Below, piece after piece: positions 7,695 through 14,786 of a stretch of 20,801 nucleotides of DNA. Under the pieces are notes generated by a model, which saw only the letters and a program-made list of their open reading frames with translations, ran no database searches and was not told where the DNA came from. Every line of letters begins with the position of its first letter. Position 1 is the first letter of the stretch. Location of the stretch: assembly GCA_024681275.1 (NCBI GenBank), contig JAILBD010000283.1, positions 1 to 20,801 of the forward strand, given 5' to 3'. A program made the position numbers and the translations under genes. Origin of the DNA: Erysipelotrichaceae bacterium (lineage in GTDB: Bacteria; Bacillota_I; Bacilli_A; Erysipelotrichales; Erysipelotrichaceae).

Positions 7695-7722
7695 AAGAAG
7701 AGTGACGGCCGTCACTCTTCTT
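7695..7722. terminator. Bidirectional terminator between the HPt remnant and barstar
   Basis: A 14-bp-per-arm perfect palindrome centred on GGCC (7707-7710). It is preceded by an A-rich run and followed by TCTTCTTCG, so it can serve the plus-strand HPt remnant and the minus-strand toxin-inhibitor operon. The barstar stop codon (7712-7714) lies within the palindrome. Confidence 0.75.
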
Positions 7723-8242
7723 CGTCCAGTTCGTAAGTGATCTTGATGTTGCCGTATTCATCGGCCACATCGTCAAAGACATCCAGGATCTTGAGAGAGA
7801 ACTTGTTGAGATCTTCGGAATTCATGACAATGACTTCCGTATCATCCAGATCGCAGAGACAGTCATAGAGGGCATCGAGGTTCTCACCGTAATAGTCAGG
7901 GAAGTCGAAGAGTTCCTTGAGATAGAGATGTCCGTTCCTGTTGAGTTCCAGGACGTCCATGATGATCTTTTTTCTTGTTTTGGGAGCGTCAAAATCGGCA
8001 AAGCTCAGTATGAGATTCCCGTAATCTTCGTTGACATCATTGAAGAGTCTGATGATGCAGGCGGAAAAGTCAGACATGAAGGTGTAGTTGTCGATGACGA
8101 TCTCGCATTCATCAAGATAGGACAGATAGGCGTAAAAGGAGTCAAAATCCTCTCCTTCATAGGCAGGATCATCAAAGAGTTCCTGCAGATAGGAGAATTC
8201 TTTTTCATTCAGTTGTTTGATATCCAGTGTTTTTCTGATCAT
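7712..8242 (-). CDS. Tandem barstar-domain ribonuclease inhibitor
   Basis: 176 residues, about twice a normal barstar (near 90), made of two barstar folds: about 3-83 and 90-170. The second repeat keeps the inhibitory helix, YYGENLDALYDC (117-128), with D123 and D127 in the places of barstar D35 and D39 and Y126 for W38. The first repeat reads YEGEDFDSFYAY (28-39): D34 matches D35, but A38 replaces D39, the residue that contacts the catalytic His of barnase. Barstar blocks barnase in the cytosol before export. The gene is directly downstream of the barnase gene; ATG 8242-8240 overlaps the barnase TAA by one base and has GGAG 7 bases upstream, so translation is probably coupled. Repeat 2 is likely the working inhibitor. 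Repeat 1 may be degenerate or bind another target. Confidence 0.92.
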   Translation of the reverse strand: MIRKTLDIKQLNEKEFSYLQELFDDPAYEGEDFDSFYAYLSYLDECEIVIDNYTFMSDFSACIIRLFNDVNEDYGNLILSFADFDAPKTRKKIIMDVLELNRNGHLYLKELFDFPDYYGENLDALYDCLCDLDDTEVIVMNSEDLNKFSLKILDVFDDVADEYGNIKITYELDEEE

Positions 8243-8718
8243 TAAGGTTCTCCGTATAAGAGCTCAAAGCTGCTGAAGTGGTCATCTGTATAGTAGATCA
8301 GACCGTCATTGGAAAAGACGATGCGTTTCTCATTGCGCGTTCCGCCTCTGTAGTCGATATCACACTCGTAGTATTTCCGTCCCTTCTTGTCCGGAAGCAG
8401 TCCTTCCCGGTTGCCGAACCTGTCGCCGCCGATGCTGCAGCCTTCGCAGACTTTCTGAAGGTTGCCTTTGGATGCGACCCAACCCATATCTTTGGCTTGG
8501 GATTTCGTGACAAAATTGCCGGGAAGCTTTCCGTAGGTGGCGATATAGAGGGCGACATCTTCTTTGGAAGTGTAGGAACCGTCGATATCGATCTTCTCTT
8601 CATTGGCGATGACCGGTTCATCGATCGGTGCCTGACTCTGAAAGAGGAAGCGGGATCCTATGAACAGGAGGGCTCCGATGAACAGGAGCGTGATCAAAGT
8701 TCTTATGATCTTCTTCAT
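8242..8718 (-). CDS. Barnase-type ribonuclease with N-terminal membrane or signal segment
   Basis: 158 residues. Residues 1-25 are a signal peptide or membrane anchor (KK, R, then about 17 hydrophobic residues). The barnase domain (about 50-152) includes GKLPGNFVTKSQAKDMGW, VASKGNLQ and SIGGDRFGNREGLLP. By alignment with Bacillus amyloliquefaciens barnase, the catalytic and substrate residues are all present: K72 (K27), R104 (R59), E118 (E73, general base), R128 (R83), R132 (R87) and H147 (H102, general acid). C91 and C94 are additional and might form a disulfide outside the cell. It would cleave RNA, as a secreted or surface-anchored toxin. The next gene encodes its inhibitor. The -10 box ends 6 bases before ATG and there is no Shine-Dalgarno. 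Confidence 0.95.
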   Translation of the reverse strand: MKKIIRTLITLLFIGALLFIGSRFLFQSQAPIDEPVIANEEKIDIDGSYTSKEDVALYIATYGKLPGNFVTKSQAKDMGWVASKGNLQKVCEGCSIGGDRFGNREGLLPDKKGRKYYECDIDYRGGTRNEKRIVFSNDGLIYYTDDHFSSFELLYGEP

Positions 8719-8724
8719 GATTTC

Positions 8725-8733
8725 ATTATATCA
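8725..8733 (-). promoter_or_regulatory. Extended -10 promoter of the barnase/barstar operon, apparently leaderless
   Basis: The minus strand reads TGATATAAT (extended -10, TGn-TATAAT), then GAAATC, then ATG at 8718. No clear -35 box is seen, which fits an extended -10 promoter. Confidence 0.6.
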
Positions 8734-8817
8734 GCTGTGTCGTGAAATAGCATGCCACCGGAATATGCATTGATATCGCGCAAAGAAAGATACTGTATGA
8801 AAAGGGAGCTTGCATAC

Positions 8818-8826
8818 TGTTATAAT
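8818..8826 (+). promoter_or_regulatory. Extended -10 promoter of the small membrane protein-glyA operon
   Basis: TGTTATAAT (TGn-TATAAT) lies 20 bases before ATG 8847. No strong -35 is visible. Confidence 0.55.
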
Positions 8827-8846
8827 GGATTCGAGGGATTGAGCGT

Positions 8847-8996
8847 ATGAATAAGATCATCTGGTACATCATGTTGCTTTACGGAAAGAGCGGTCTGTCG
8901 GATCTTTTTTCCGGAAATGAGGACCTGCTGCTTTACTGCGGCTTGTCCGTTCTGATCCTGATCAGTGTCGGATATGTCATCAAGCTCAAGAGATAG
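8847..8996 (+). CDS. 49-residue membrane peptide upstream of glyA
   Basis: ATG 8847 follows AGGG (8834-8837) by 9 bases; the stop is TAG 8994-8996. The peptide begins MNKIIWYIMLLYG, has a polar centre (KSGLSDLFSGNEDLL) and ends with a hydrophobic helix of about 17 residues closed by KLKR. This suggests one clear membrane segment and perhaps a second short one. It has its own promoter and lies 9 bases before the SHMT start, so the two are cotranscribed. I do not recognise a family. It could be a genuine small membrane protein or a translated leader for glyA. Confidence 0.6.
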   Translation: MNKIIWYIMLLYGKSGLSDLFSGNEDLLLYCGLSVLILISVGYVIKLKR

Positions 8997-9005
8997 GAAT
9001 GGATC

Positions 9006-10220
9006 ATGAGAGATAAACAGATAGAAGAGATCATTGCGAAAGAAAAAGACAGGCAATTGCACAATATCGAACTGATCGCATCTGAAAATTACTGTTCAGA
9101 TGAGATCATGGAGGCTGTCGGCAGCTGTCTGACGAACAAATATGCGGAGGGTTATCCGGGAAAAAGGTACTATGGCGGTTGTTTCAACGTCGATGAGTCT
9201 GAACAGCTGGCGATCGACAGGGCTTGCGAACTGTTCAAAGCCGAACACGCCAACGTGCAGCCACATTGCGGTTCAGCTGCCAACATGGGTGTTTATCGAA
9301 GCGTGCTGAAACAGGGCGACAGGATCCTTGGCATGGCACTGGATGCCGGTGGACATCTGACGCACGGATACAAACTGAGTTTTTCGGGAACGGATTATGA
9401 GACGTTCACTTACGGTGTCAGCAGGCAGACGGAGCTGATCGATTACGATGAAGTGGAGAGGATCGCTCTTGAGGTGAGGCCGAAGCTGATCGTTGCCGGA
9501 GCGAGTGCCTATGCCCGTTTCATCGACTATGAGCGTTTCCGTCAGATCGCCGATAAGGTCGGCGCCTATCTGATGGTGGACATGGCTCATGTGGCCGGTC
9601 TGATCGCGGCAGGTCTGCATCCTTCTCCGGTTCCGTATGCTGATTTTGTCACTTCGACGACGCATAAAACGCTTCGCGGTCCAAGAGGGGGCCTGATCCT
9701 GTGCAAGAAGGAACACGCCAAGGCTCTGGACAAGGCGGTCTTCCCCGGCATACAGGGCGGTCCTTTGTGCCACGTGATCGCAGGCAAGGCCATCTGTTTC
9801 TATGAGGCTATGCAGCCTGATTTCATCGAGTATCAGAAGCAGGTCATCAGGAATGCCAAAGCGATGGCGCAAACCTTAAAAGAGGAAGGTTTCAGGATCG
9901 TTTCCGGCGATACGGATAATCATATGGTCCTGGTGGATGTGAAGGATCCGCTGGGCATCACCGGCAAAGAGCTTGAGACGAGGCTTGATGAGGTAAACAT
10001 CACCGTCAACAAGAATGCCATCCCATTCGATGAGGAGAAACCTGCCTATACCAGCGGTATCCGGGTAGGCACACCGGCCATGACGACGAGGGGCTTCAAG
10101 GAAGAGGAGTTCATCGAGGTCGCCCGGATCATTTCCCTGGTCGCCCACCATATTGATGATGAAGATGTCATTCAGGAAGCAAGAGACAGAGTCGAAAGAC
10201 TGATGGAGAGATTCATCTGA
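9006..10220 (+). CDS. glyA: Serine hydroxymethyltransferase
   Basis: 404 residues. A PLP enzyme that converts serine and tetrahydrofolate to glycine and 5,10-methylene-THF, the main source of one-carbon units. Seen: [11 protein letters not shown] near the N-terminus, [28 protein letters not shown], and the Schiff-base lysine in [14 protein letters not shown] (K221), then FPGIQGGPL and [15 protein letters not shown]. Length and motifs are standard. AGGA (8995-8998), overlapping the upstream stop codon, lies 7 bases before ATG. It is cotranscribed with the small membrane peptide and ends at its own terminator. Confidence 0.97.
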   Translation: MRDKQIEEIIAKEKDRQLHNIELIASENYCSDEIMEAVGSCLTNKYAEGYPGKRYYGGCFNVDESEQLAIDRACELFKAEHANVQPHCGSAANMGVYRSVLKQGDRILGMALDAGGHLTHGYKLSFSGTDYETFTYGVSRQTELIDYDEVERIALEVRPKLIVAGASAYARFIDYERFRQIADKVGAYLMVDMAHVAGLIAAGLHPSPVPYADFVTSTTHKTLRGPRGGLILCKKEHAKALDKAVFPGIQGGPLCHVIAGKAICFYEAMQPDFIEYQKQVIRNAKAMAQTLKEEGFRIVSGDTDNHMVLVDVKDPLGITGKELETRLDEVNITVNKNAIPFDEEKPAYTSGIRVGTPAMTTRGFKEEEFIEVARIISLVAHHIDDEDVIQEARDRVERLMERFI

Positions 10221-10222
10221 TC

Positions 10223-10245
10223 AAACGGTCGAAAGACCGTTTTTG
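10223..10245 (+). terminator. Terminator after glyA
   Basis: AAACGGTC (10223-10230), GAAA tetraloop, GACCGTTT (10235-10242), then TTG, giving five T in a row at the 3' end. Confidence 0.85.
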
Positions 10246-10252
10246 ATTTCGC

Positions 10253-10258
10253 TATAAT
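10253..10258 (+). promoter_or_regulatory. -10 box of the GH13 glucosidase gene
   Basis: TATAAT 32 bases before ATG 10291. The -35 region overlaps the glyA terminator and is weak. The ribosome site is AGGGG (10280-10284). Confidence 0.5.
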
Positions 10259-10290
10259 AGAATCAGAAGCACTGATAAAAGGGGTTCATC

Positions 10291-11973
10291 ATGAAAACAA
10301 AATGGTATAAAAATGCGGTCATCTATCAGATCTATCCATTCAGTTTTATGGATTCCGATAATGACGGATGGGGCGATATCGAGGGGATCATTTCAAAGCT
10401 TGATCACATCAGGGATCTGGGTGCGACAGCGATCTGGTTCTCGCCTCTTTACAAGTCGCCTGACTATGACTACGGCTATGACATCAGCGATTACAGGGAT
10501 ATCGATGAGAAGTTCGGTACGATGAAAGACTTCGATCGCCTGCTGAAGGAATGCCATGACAGAGGCCTGAAGGTCATCATGGATATGGTCATCAACCACT
10601 GTTCGATCGAACACCCGTGGTTTCTGAAGGCGATCGGAGATCCTTCTTCGAAGTACCGGGATTATTTCATCATCCGCAAAGGCAGATACAAGGGAAAGAA
10701 GCTTCTGCCGCCGACGAACTGGTCGTCGACTTTTACTGGTCCGGCCTGGGAGAGGATAGGGGACAGCGATGAATTCTATCTGCATCTTTTCTGCAAGGAA
10801 CAGGCCGATCTCAACTGGGAGAATCCCGCTGTCAGAAAGGAGATCATCGATATATTGAACTTCTGGCTCGACAAGGGTGTCGACGGTTTCCGTTTCGATG
10901 TGTTCAACATGTTTTCCAAGGTCTATCCGTTGCGCGATGATGAGGGAAAGAGTTTCCAGAAAGGTTCTCCATATTTCATCGATGGACCGAGGATGCACGA
11001 GTTCCTGAAGGAACTCAATGAGAAGTCCCTGTCTCATTATGACTGTTTCACGGTGGGAGAGTCCTATCATCCAAGTCCCGAGGCGGCAAGGGAATATGTC
11101 AGGGAAGAGAATCACGAACTTGACAGCATCTTCGATTTCGCGCATCTGGATTCGGATAACTTCGGCGGTGCCAAGTTCTTCAGAAAGCCGTTCGATATCA
11201 TTCAGTTCAAAGACGGTCTCTTCAGGCCGCAGATCGATAGCTTCGGCGAAGGGTGGAACACGCTGGTCCTGGAGAATCATGACAATCCACGCTGTGTGAA
11301 CAGGTTTTCGATCGATACGAAGCGCTATCGTTATGAGGCGGCGACGATGCTGGCGGGGATGACGTATCTGGGTTTCGGTACGCCTTTCATCTACATGGGC
11401 CAGGAGTTTGGTGCTGTCAATTGCGATTTTAAGGATATTGATGAGATGAAGGATCCGGTCTCGCATTTCGTCTATGATCTGATGACTTCCTATGGCATGC
11501 CAAAGAAACTTGCTTTCTCGTTCATCAGATACGGGGCAAGAGATCACAGCAGGGTCCCGATGATGTGGGATGATACGGTCAATGGCGGTTTCAATAAAGG
11601 ACAGAAGACCTGGCAGTGTGTCAATCAGAACTATAAAGAGGTCAATGCCAGAAAAGATCTTGGATCCAAACGTTCCGTCTATCGTTTCTATCAGAGCGTT
11701 TTGTCTTTAAAGAGAAACGAAGATGTCTTCATCTATGGAAAGACGGAAGAATACGATCATGACAACAGAAGGATCGTCGCCTACAGCCGTGAATATGAGG
11801 GCAGAAGGGTGTTCGTCGTAAGCAACTTCTCAAAGAAAGAGAGCAGATATGTCCTGCCGGAGTGGTTGAAAGAGTATAAGGTCCTGTTGAACAACTATGA
11901 TGAAATGAAGGCTGATGGCCTGGACATCACGTTCAGACCGTATCAGGTCCTGGTCCTGGAAGAGGGGCACTAG
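10291..11973 (+). CDS. GH13 alpha-glucosidase (oligo-1,6-glucosidase / dextran glucosidase type)
   Basis: 560 residues, the usual size for this cytosolic group; no signal peptide. It hydrolyses terminal alpha-glucosidic bonds of imported oligosaccharides. Seen: the N-terminal calcium loop DSDNDGWGD, the YDYGYDISDYRDID segment, VINHCS (GH13 region I), nucleophile in GFRFDVFN (D203), acid/base in FTVGES (E257), and ENHDNPR (H330, D331), then the C-terminal beta domain. The residue after the nucleophile is Val (V204), which in Bacillus oligo-1,6-glucosidases goes with alpha-1,6 specificity; alpha-1,4 enzymes tend to have Ala or Thr. A trehalose-6-phosphate hydrolase cannot be excluded. AGGGG lies 6 bases before ATG. 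It has no sugar transporter or regulator next to it. Confidence 0.92.
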   Translation: MKTKWYKNAVIYQIYPFSFMDSDNDGWGDIEGIISKLDHIRDLGATAIWFSPLYKSPDYDYGYDISDYRDIDEKFGTMKDFDRLLKECHDRGLKVIMDMVINHCSIEHPWFLKAIGDPSSKYRDYFIIRKGRYKGKKLLPPTNWSSTFTGPAWERIGDSDEFYLHLFCKEQADLNWENPAVRKEIIDILNFWLDKGVDGFRFDVFNMFSKVYPLRDDEGKSFQKGSPYFIDGPRMHEFLKELNEKSLSHYDCFTVGESYHPSPEAAREYVREENHELDSIFDFAHLDSDNFGGAKFFRKPFDIIQFKDGLFRPQIDSFGEGWNTLVLENHDNPRCVNRFSIDTKRYRYEAATMLAGMTYLGFGTPFIYMGQEFGAVNCDFKDIDEMKDPVSHFVYDLMTSYGMPKKLAFSFIRYGARDHSRVPMMWDDTVNGGFNKGQKTWQCVNQNYKEVNARKDLGSKRSVYRFYQSVLSLKRNEDVFIYGKTEEYDHDNRRIVAYSREYEGRRVFVVSNFSKKESRYVLPEWLKEYKVLLNNYDEMKADGLDITFRPYQVLVLEEGH

Positions 11974-12101
11974 ATAAAATTGGAACAGGCATCCGGGCTT
12001 GGGTTTTGGCGGATATCTGTTTTCACTTTAGAGTCAATTATCGTAAAATGGAAATATAGAACAACGATTCAAACGGATCATAGGTGACAGGGAGAACAGT
12101 T

Positions 12102-13295
12102 ATGGGGATCAGGTTTGCGAAATCGATCAAAATCGGAAATTATCTCAGGATAAATTTCAACAAGAACGGCATTTCTGCCACAGTGGGCAAGAAAGGTGCT
12201 TCTGTCAATATCGGCAAGAAAGGTGCCTATCTGAATCTGAGTCCGGCCGCTGTCGGCATTGGCGGTACCGGTCTTTCCTATCGCCAGAAGATCGCAGGCG
12301 GTCTGGGTTCCAAGAAAAAGAAGAGCAGTTCCAAGACGACTGCCAAGAAGAAAAAGACTTATATCTCTGCGGCTGAAGCAAGGGAATCCGCTCTGAAGAA
12401 AAAAGAGACGATCGAAGAGATCGAAAAGCTTCCTGTAGAACAGGAAGAGGTCTTTGAAGAAGAAAAGATCGATGTGGTCGAGCAGTACGGCAATGATCTC
12501 GAGGCGATCACCAACATACACAAATATACGGCTCCGGTCATGACCAAGAAAGAGTACCGCGAACACGTGGATTCACTGGAATCGGCTGCCATGAGAGAGT
12601 TGTGCGAGTATGGCATCGAAGGAGATGAGGATACCATCGAGAACATGGTCTCATCTTTCATGAACAATCTGGAGCTTGCCTATGATGTCCGCGTCAATTA
12701 CGAGCTGGAAGACAATGTCCTTTATGCGGATCTGGATCTTCCGGAGATCGAGGATCTGGAAAGAGAGTATCCTTCCTATACCAGCAACGGCAAGCTCGTT
12801 TACAAGAAAAAGACGAATGCCGCTTTGAGAGAGGAATATGCCAGACTGGTCATGAGTCTCGGTGTCTTTCTGACGGCCAACTATTTCAATATCTCTTCTT
12901 TCATCGATGAGGTCGTCATGTCCGGTTTCACTTCCGTAAGGGATAAGAACGGGGATCTGGTCGATCAGTATCTGTATTCGGTGAAATATCTCAGAGATGT
13001 GTTTGAGGGTCTCGATCTGGCGAAGGTCGATGATCTTTATGCGTTCATCCTGCAGTTTGAGAACAGGATCAACATGTCGTCAGCCTATAACTTCAAGGCT
13101 ATCAGGCCATATGATATGGAATCGGTGGTAAAGGCGAATGAAATGGTCGAGGACGCGATCGAGGCCATGAAACAGCTCGGCTACAAGAGCGGTGAACTGG
13201 CCGGGATCAGAGAGCGTCTGAGCGAATACCGTTATGAGACTTCTGGTGAGTATCTCAAGGAAGGTCTCAGACTTCTGAAAGAGGAGAACAGTTAG
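12102..13295 (+). CDS. DUF4236-domain protein with long C-terminal region of unknown function
   Basis: 397 residues. I chose ATG 12102, which has AGGGAG 7 bases upstream, over an in-frame GTG at 12084. Residues 1-57 are a DUF4236 domain: MGIRFAKSIKIG, then two copies of a KKGA-S/Y-x-N unit (GKKGASVNIG, GKKGAYLNLS) and GGTGLSYR. A lysine/serine-rich stretch follows (about 65-88), then an acidic helical segment rich in Glu. The remainder (about 150-397) looks like a folded, mostly helical domain with no motif I recognise. No signal peptide or membrane segment is seen. DUF4236 has no established function. A TAAAAT box (12044-12049) with TTTCAC 17 bases upstream is a plausible promoter. It ends at a terminator and appears monocistronic. 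Confidence 0.85.
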   Translation: MGIRFAKSIKIGNYLRINFNKNGISATVGKKGASVNIGKKGAYLNLSPAAVGIGGTGLSYRQKIAGGLGSKKKKSSSKTTAKKKKTYISAAEARESALKKKETIEEIEKLPVEQEEVFEEEKIDVVEQYGNDLEAITNIHKYTAPVMTKKEYREHVDSLESAAMRELCEYGIEGDEDTIENMVSSFMNNLELAYDVRVNYELEDNVLYADLDLPEIEDLEREYPSYTSNGKLVYKKKTNAALREEYARLVMSLGVFLTANYFNISSFIDEVVMSGFTSVRDKNGDLVDQYLYSVKYLRDVFEGLDLAKVDDLYAFILQFENRINMSSAYNFKAIRPYDMESVVKANEMVEDAIEAMKQLGYKSGELAGIRERLSEYRYETSGEYLKEGLRLLKEENS

Positions 13296-13345
13296 ATCGA
13301 GATCATAGTTTCTGAAAACAGGGACACGGCAAAGGTCGTAAAAAG

Positions 13346-13369
13346 AAGCGGTCGCAATGATCGCTTTTT
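13346..13369 (+). terminator. Terminator after the DUF4236 gene
   Basis: AAGCGGTC (13346-13353), 5-base loop, GATCGCTT (13359-13366), one G-T pair, ending in five T (13365-13369). It lies about 50 bases after the stop codon. Confidence 0.7.
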
Positions 13370-13906
13370 GGCAAAGCTATGGATCCTTGTGATGATCGGG
13401 GTCCTTTTGTGCAGCCTTTGCGGCTGTGGAAACGAGGCCGAAGCAAGCACGGAACCGGCCGTCACGGAAGAAGAGGAAACGGACAGCAGCGTGAGATATG
13501 AAGTTCCTGAATTCGCGGTTTCCGTCTTTGACAAGGAAGCGGCCGATCACAAAAACGGCACCTATATCGACCTGTCCAACTCGAACAAAGGCTACGTGGC
13601 CGTTTCCGCTGTTTCGGATTCCCGTCTGAAGTTCCAGGTCATCACGGATGTGACGTACAATTACGATCTTTCTTCCGATGGGGAAGTCTCTTTCTTCCCT
13701 TTGCAGTCGGGGAATGGGGAATATCTCTTCCGCGTGATGGAGAACATCACCGAGAACCGCTATGCGATCCTCTTTGATATTACCAGGGACACCGTCATCG
13801 ATGATGAGTTCCAGCCTTTCATCAGACGTGCAAAGCGGGAAAGATCTCGAAGCAGGAGGCGCTGCTATCCTGCGTCAACTACGACGCTTTATGCAAAAGA
13901 CTTTAG
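13368..13906 (+). pseudogene. Degenerate lipoprotein gene with 3' frameshift
   Basis: The N-terminus MAKLWILVMIGVLLCSLCGC is a lipoprotein signal with an LCGC lipobox, followed by an acidic linker (EEEETDSS) and a beta-rich domain of unknown family. Problems: the only plausible start is a TTG inside the upstream gene's terminator T-tract, no ribosome site or promoter is visible, and the frame is open back to 13296. From about 13818 the original frame turns into an improbable Arg/Ser-rich tail that runs through the next terminator. The frame two bases on instead reads CKAGKISKQEALLSCVNYDALCKRL with GC-rich third positions and stops at TAG 13904-13906, just before that hairpin. This indicates one frameshift (or a sequencing error) near 13818-13830. 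Loss of the 5' end is also likely. Function unknown. Confidence 0.6.
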
Positions 13907-13910
13907 TTCA

Positions 13911-13938
13911 GAAAGACAGCTCATCGGAGCTGTCTTTC
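13911..13938 (+). terminator. Terminator upstream of the Etf-lactate dehydrogenase operon
   Basis: A 12-bp perfect stem, GAAAGACAGCTC (13911-13922) with GAGCTGTCTTTC (13927-13938), on an ATCG loop. It sits 4 bases after TAG 13904-13906 of the lipoprotein remnant, supporting that stop as the original one. Confidence 0.75.
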
Positions 13939-13965
13939 AATTGGGAAATATGCTTACAGACAATG

Positions 13966-13971
13966 TATAAT
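13966..13971 (+). promoter_or_regulatory. -10 box of the Etf-lactate dehydrogenase operon
   Basis: A perfect TATAAT 20 bases before the etfB ATG. The best -35 is TTGGGA (13941-13946) at a long 19-base spacing, so the promoter may need an activator. A weak TACA-N5-TGTA repeat (13955-13967) touches the -10 box. Confidence 0.55.
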
Positions 13972-13991
13972 GAGGGAAAGAGGAAAGATCT

Positions 13992-14777
13992 ATGAATATA
14001 ATCGTCTGTATCAAACAGGTACCCGGTACGACCAATGTCAATATCGATCCGGAGACAGGGACGCTGATCAGGGATGGTTCATCGGCCAAGATGAATCCGT
14101 ATGATCTCTATGCCCTGGAGATGGCTCTGAAACTGAAAGAGAGTCAAGGCGGAACGATCAAGGTGGTCTCCATGGGCCCCAACAGTGCACTTTACGTCAT
14201 CAGAGAGGCGATCTACATGGGGGCTGACGGCGGTGTCCTGATCTCCGACAGAAAGTTCGGCGGTGCCGATGTGCTGGCGACATCCTACACCTTGTGCAGC
14301 GGCATCAAAGCGGTCGGCGGATATGATCTGATCATCACTGGCAAACAGACGACGGATGGCGATACCGCACAGGTCGGAAGCGAGCTGGCGGAACATCTCG
14401 GCATTCCGCATGTGACATATGTGAAAGAGGTGAAAGCCGAGGACGGCAGACTGCTTTTTGAATCGAACCTCGACAACAAGATCCTTCGCGGCAGCATCAG
14501 GATGCCGTGCCTGATCTGTGCAGATGGAGAGATCAATACGCCGAGACTGCCTTCATTCAAAAGGAAGGTCGAGTTCGGCGATTGCGAAGATCTGATCAAA
14601 GTGATCACTTTTGCGGATATCGAAGATCAGGATGAGAGCCATTACGGTCTCAAGGGTTCTCCGACGCAGGTCGAGAAGATCTTCGAACCGGATAAGAATG
14701 CGGAAAAGGAGATCTTTTCTGATGGTGATCTTTCTGAAAAGCTGTATGAGATCCTGAAGGACAGGAAATTCATCTAG
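13992..14777 (+). CDS. etfB: Electron transfer flavoprotein beta subunit, bifurcating (LctB-like)
   Basis: 261 residues. Binds FAD with EtfA and, in bifurcating members, NAD(H) as well. Seen: the MNIIVCIKQVPGT start, MNPYDLYALEMALKLKE, SMGPNSALYVIREAIYMGADGGVLISDRKFGGADVLATS (residues about 60-98) and ITGKQTTDGDTAQVGSELAEHLG (about 116-138). The GP-x2-A ... MGADGG ... SDR-x-F-G-GADVLATS segment is the form found in NAD-dependent bifurcating EtfB proteins. AGGA lies 7 bases before ATG. It opens a tight three-gene operon in the lctB-lctC-lctD order of the Acetobacterium woodii lactate dehydrogenase complex. Confidence 0.93.
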   Translation: MNIIVCIKQVPGTTNVNIDPETGTLIRDGSSAKMNPYDLYALEMALKLKESQGGTIKVVSMGPNSALYVIREAIYMGADGGVLISDRKFGGADVLATSYTLCSGIKAVGGYDLIITGKQTTDGDTAQVGSELAEHLGIPHVTYVKEVKAEDGRLLFESNLDNKILRGSIRMPCLICADGEINTPRLPSFKRKVEFGDCEDLIKVITFADIEDQDESHYGLKGSPTQVEKIFEPDKNAEKEIFSDGDLSEKLYEILKDRKFI

Positions 14778-14786
14778 AGGTGACCT

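Noticed and set aside
10393..11547. A 384-codon minus-strand open frame inside the GH13 gene, with similar ones inside gpmI and glyA
   Set aside because: The GH13 and gpmI examples are register-matched shadows of well-supported enzymes, and all of them reflect codon bias; no independent ribosome site or domain supports them.
12084..12101. GTG start for the DUF4236 protein
   Set aside because: ATG 12102 has AGGGAG at ideal spacing and begins with MGIRF, where the domain normally starts.
11974..12101. Possible terminator after the GH13 gene (ATCCG ... CGGAT)
   Set aside because: The stem is only 5 bp with a loop of about 15 bases and no clean T-tract; too weak to call.
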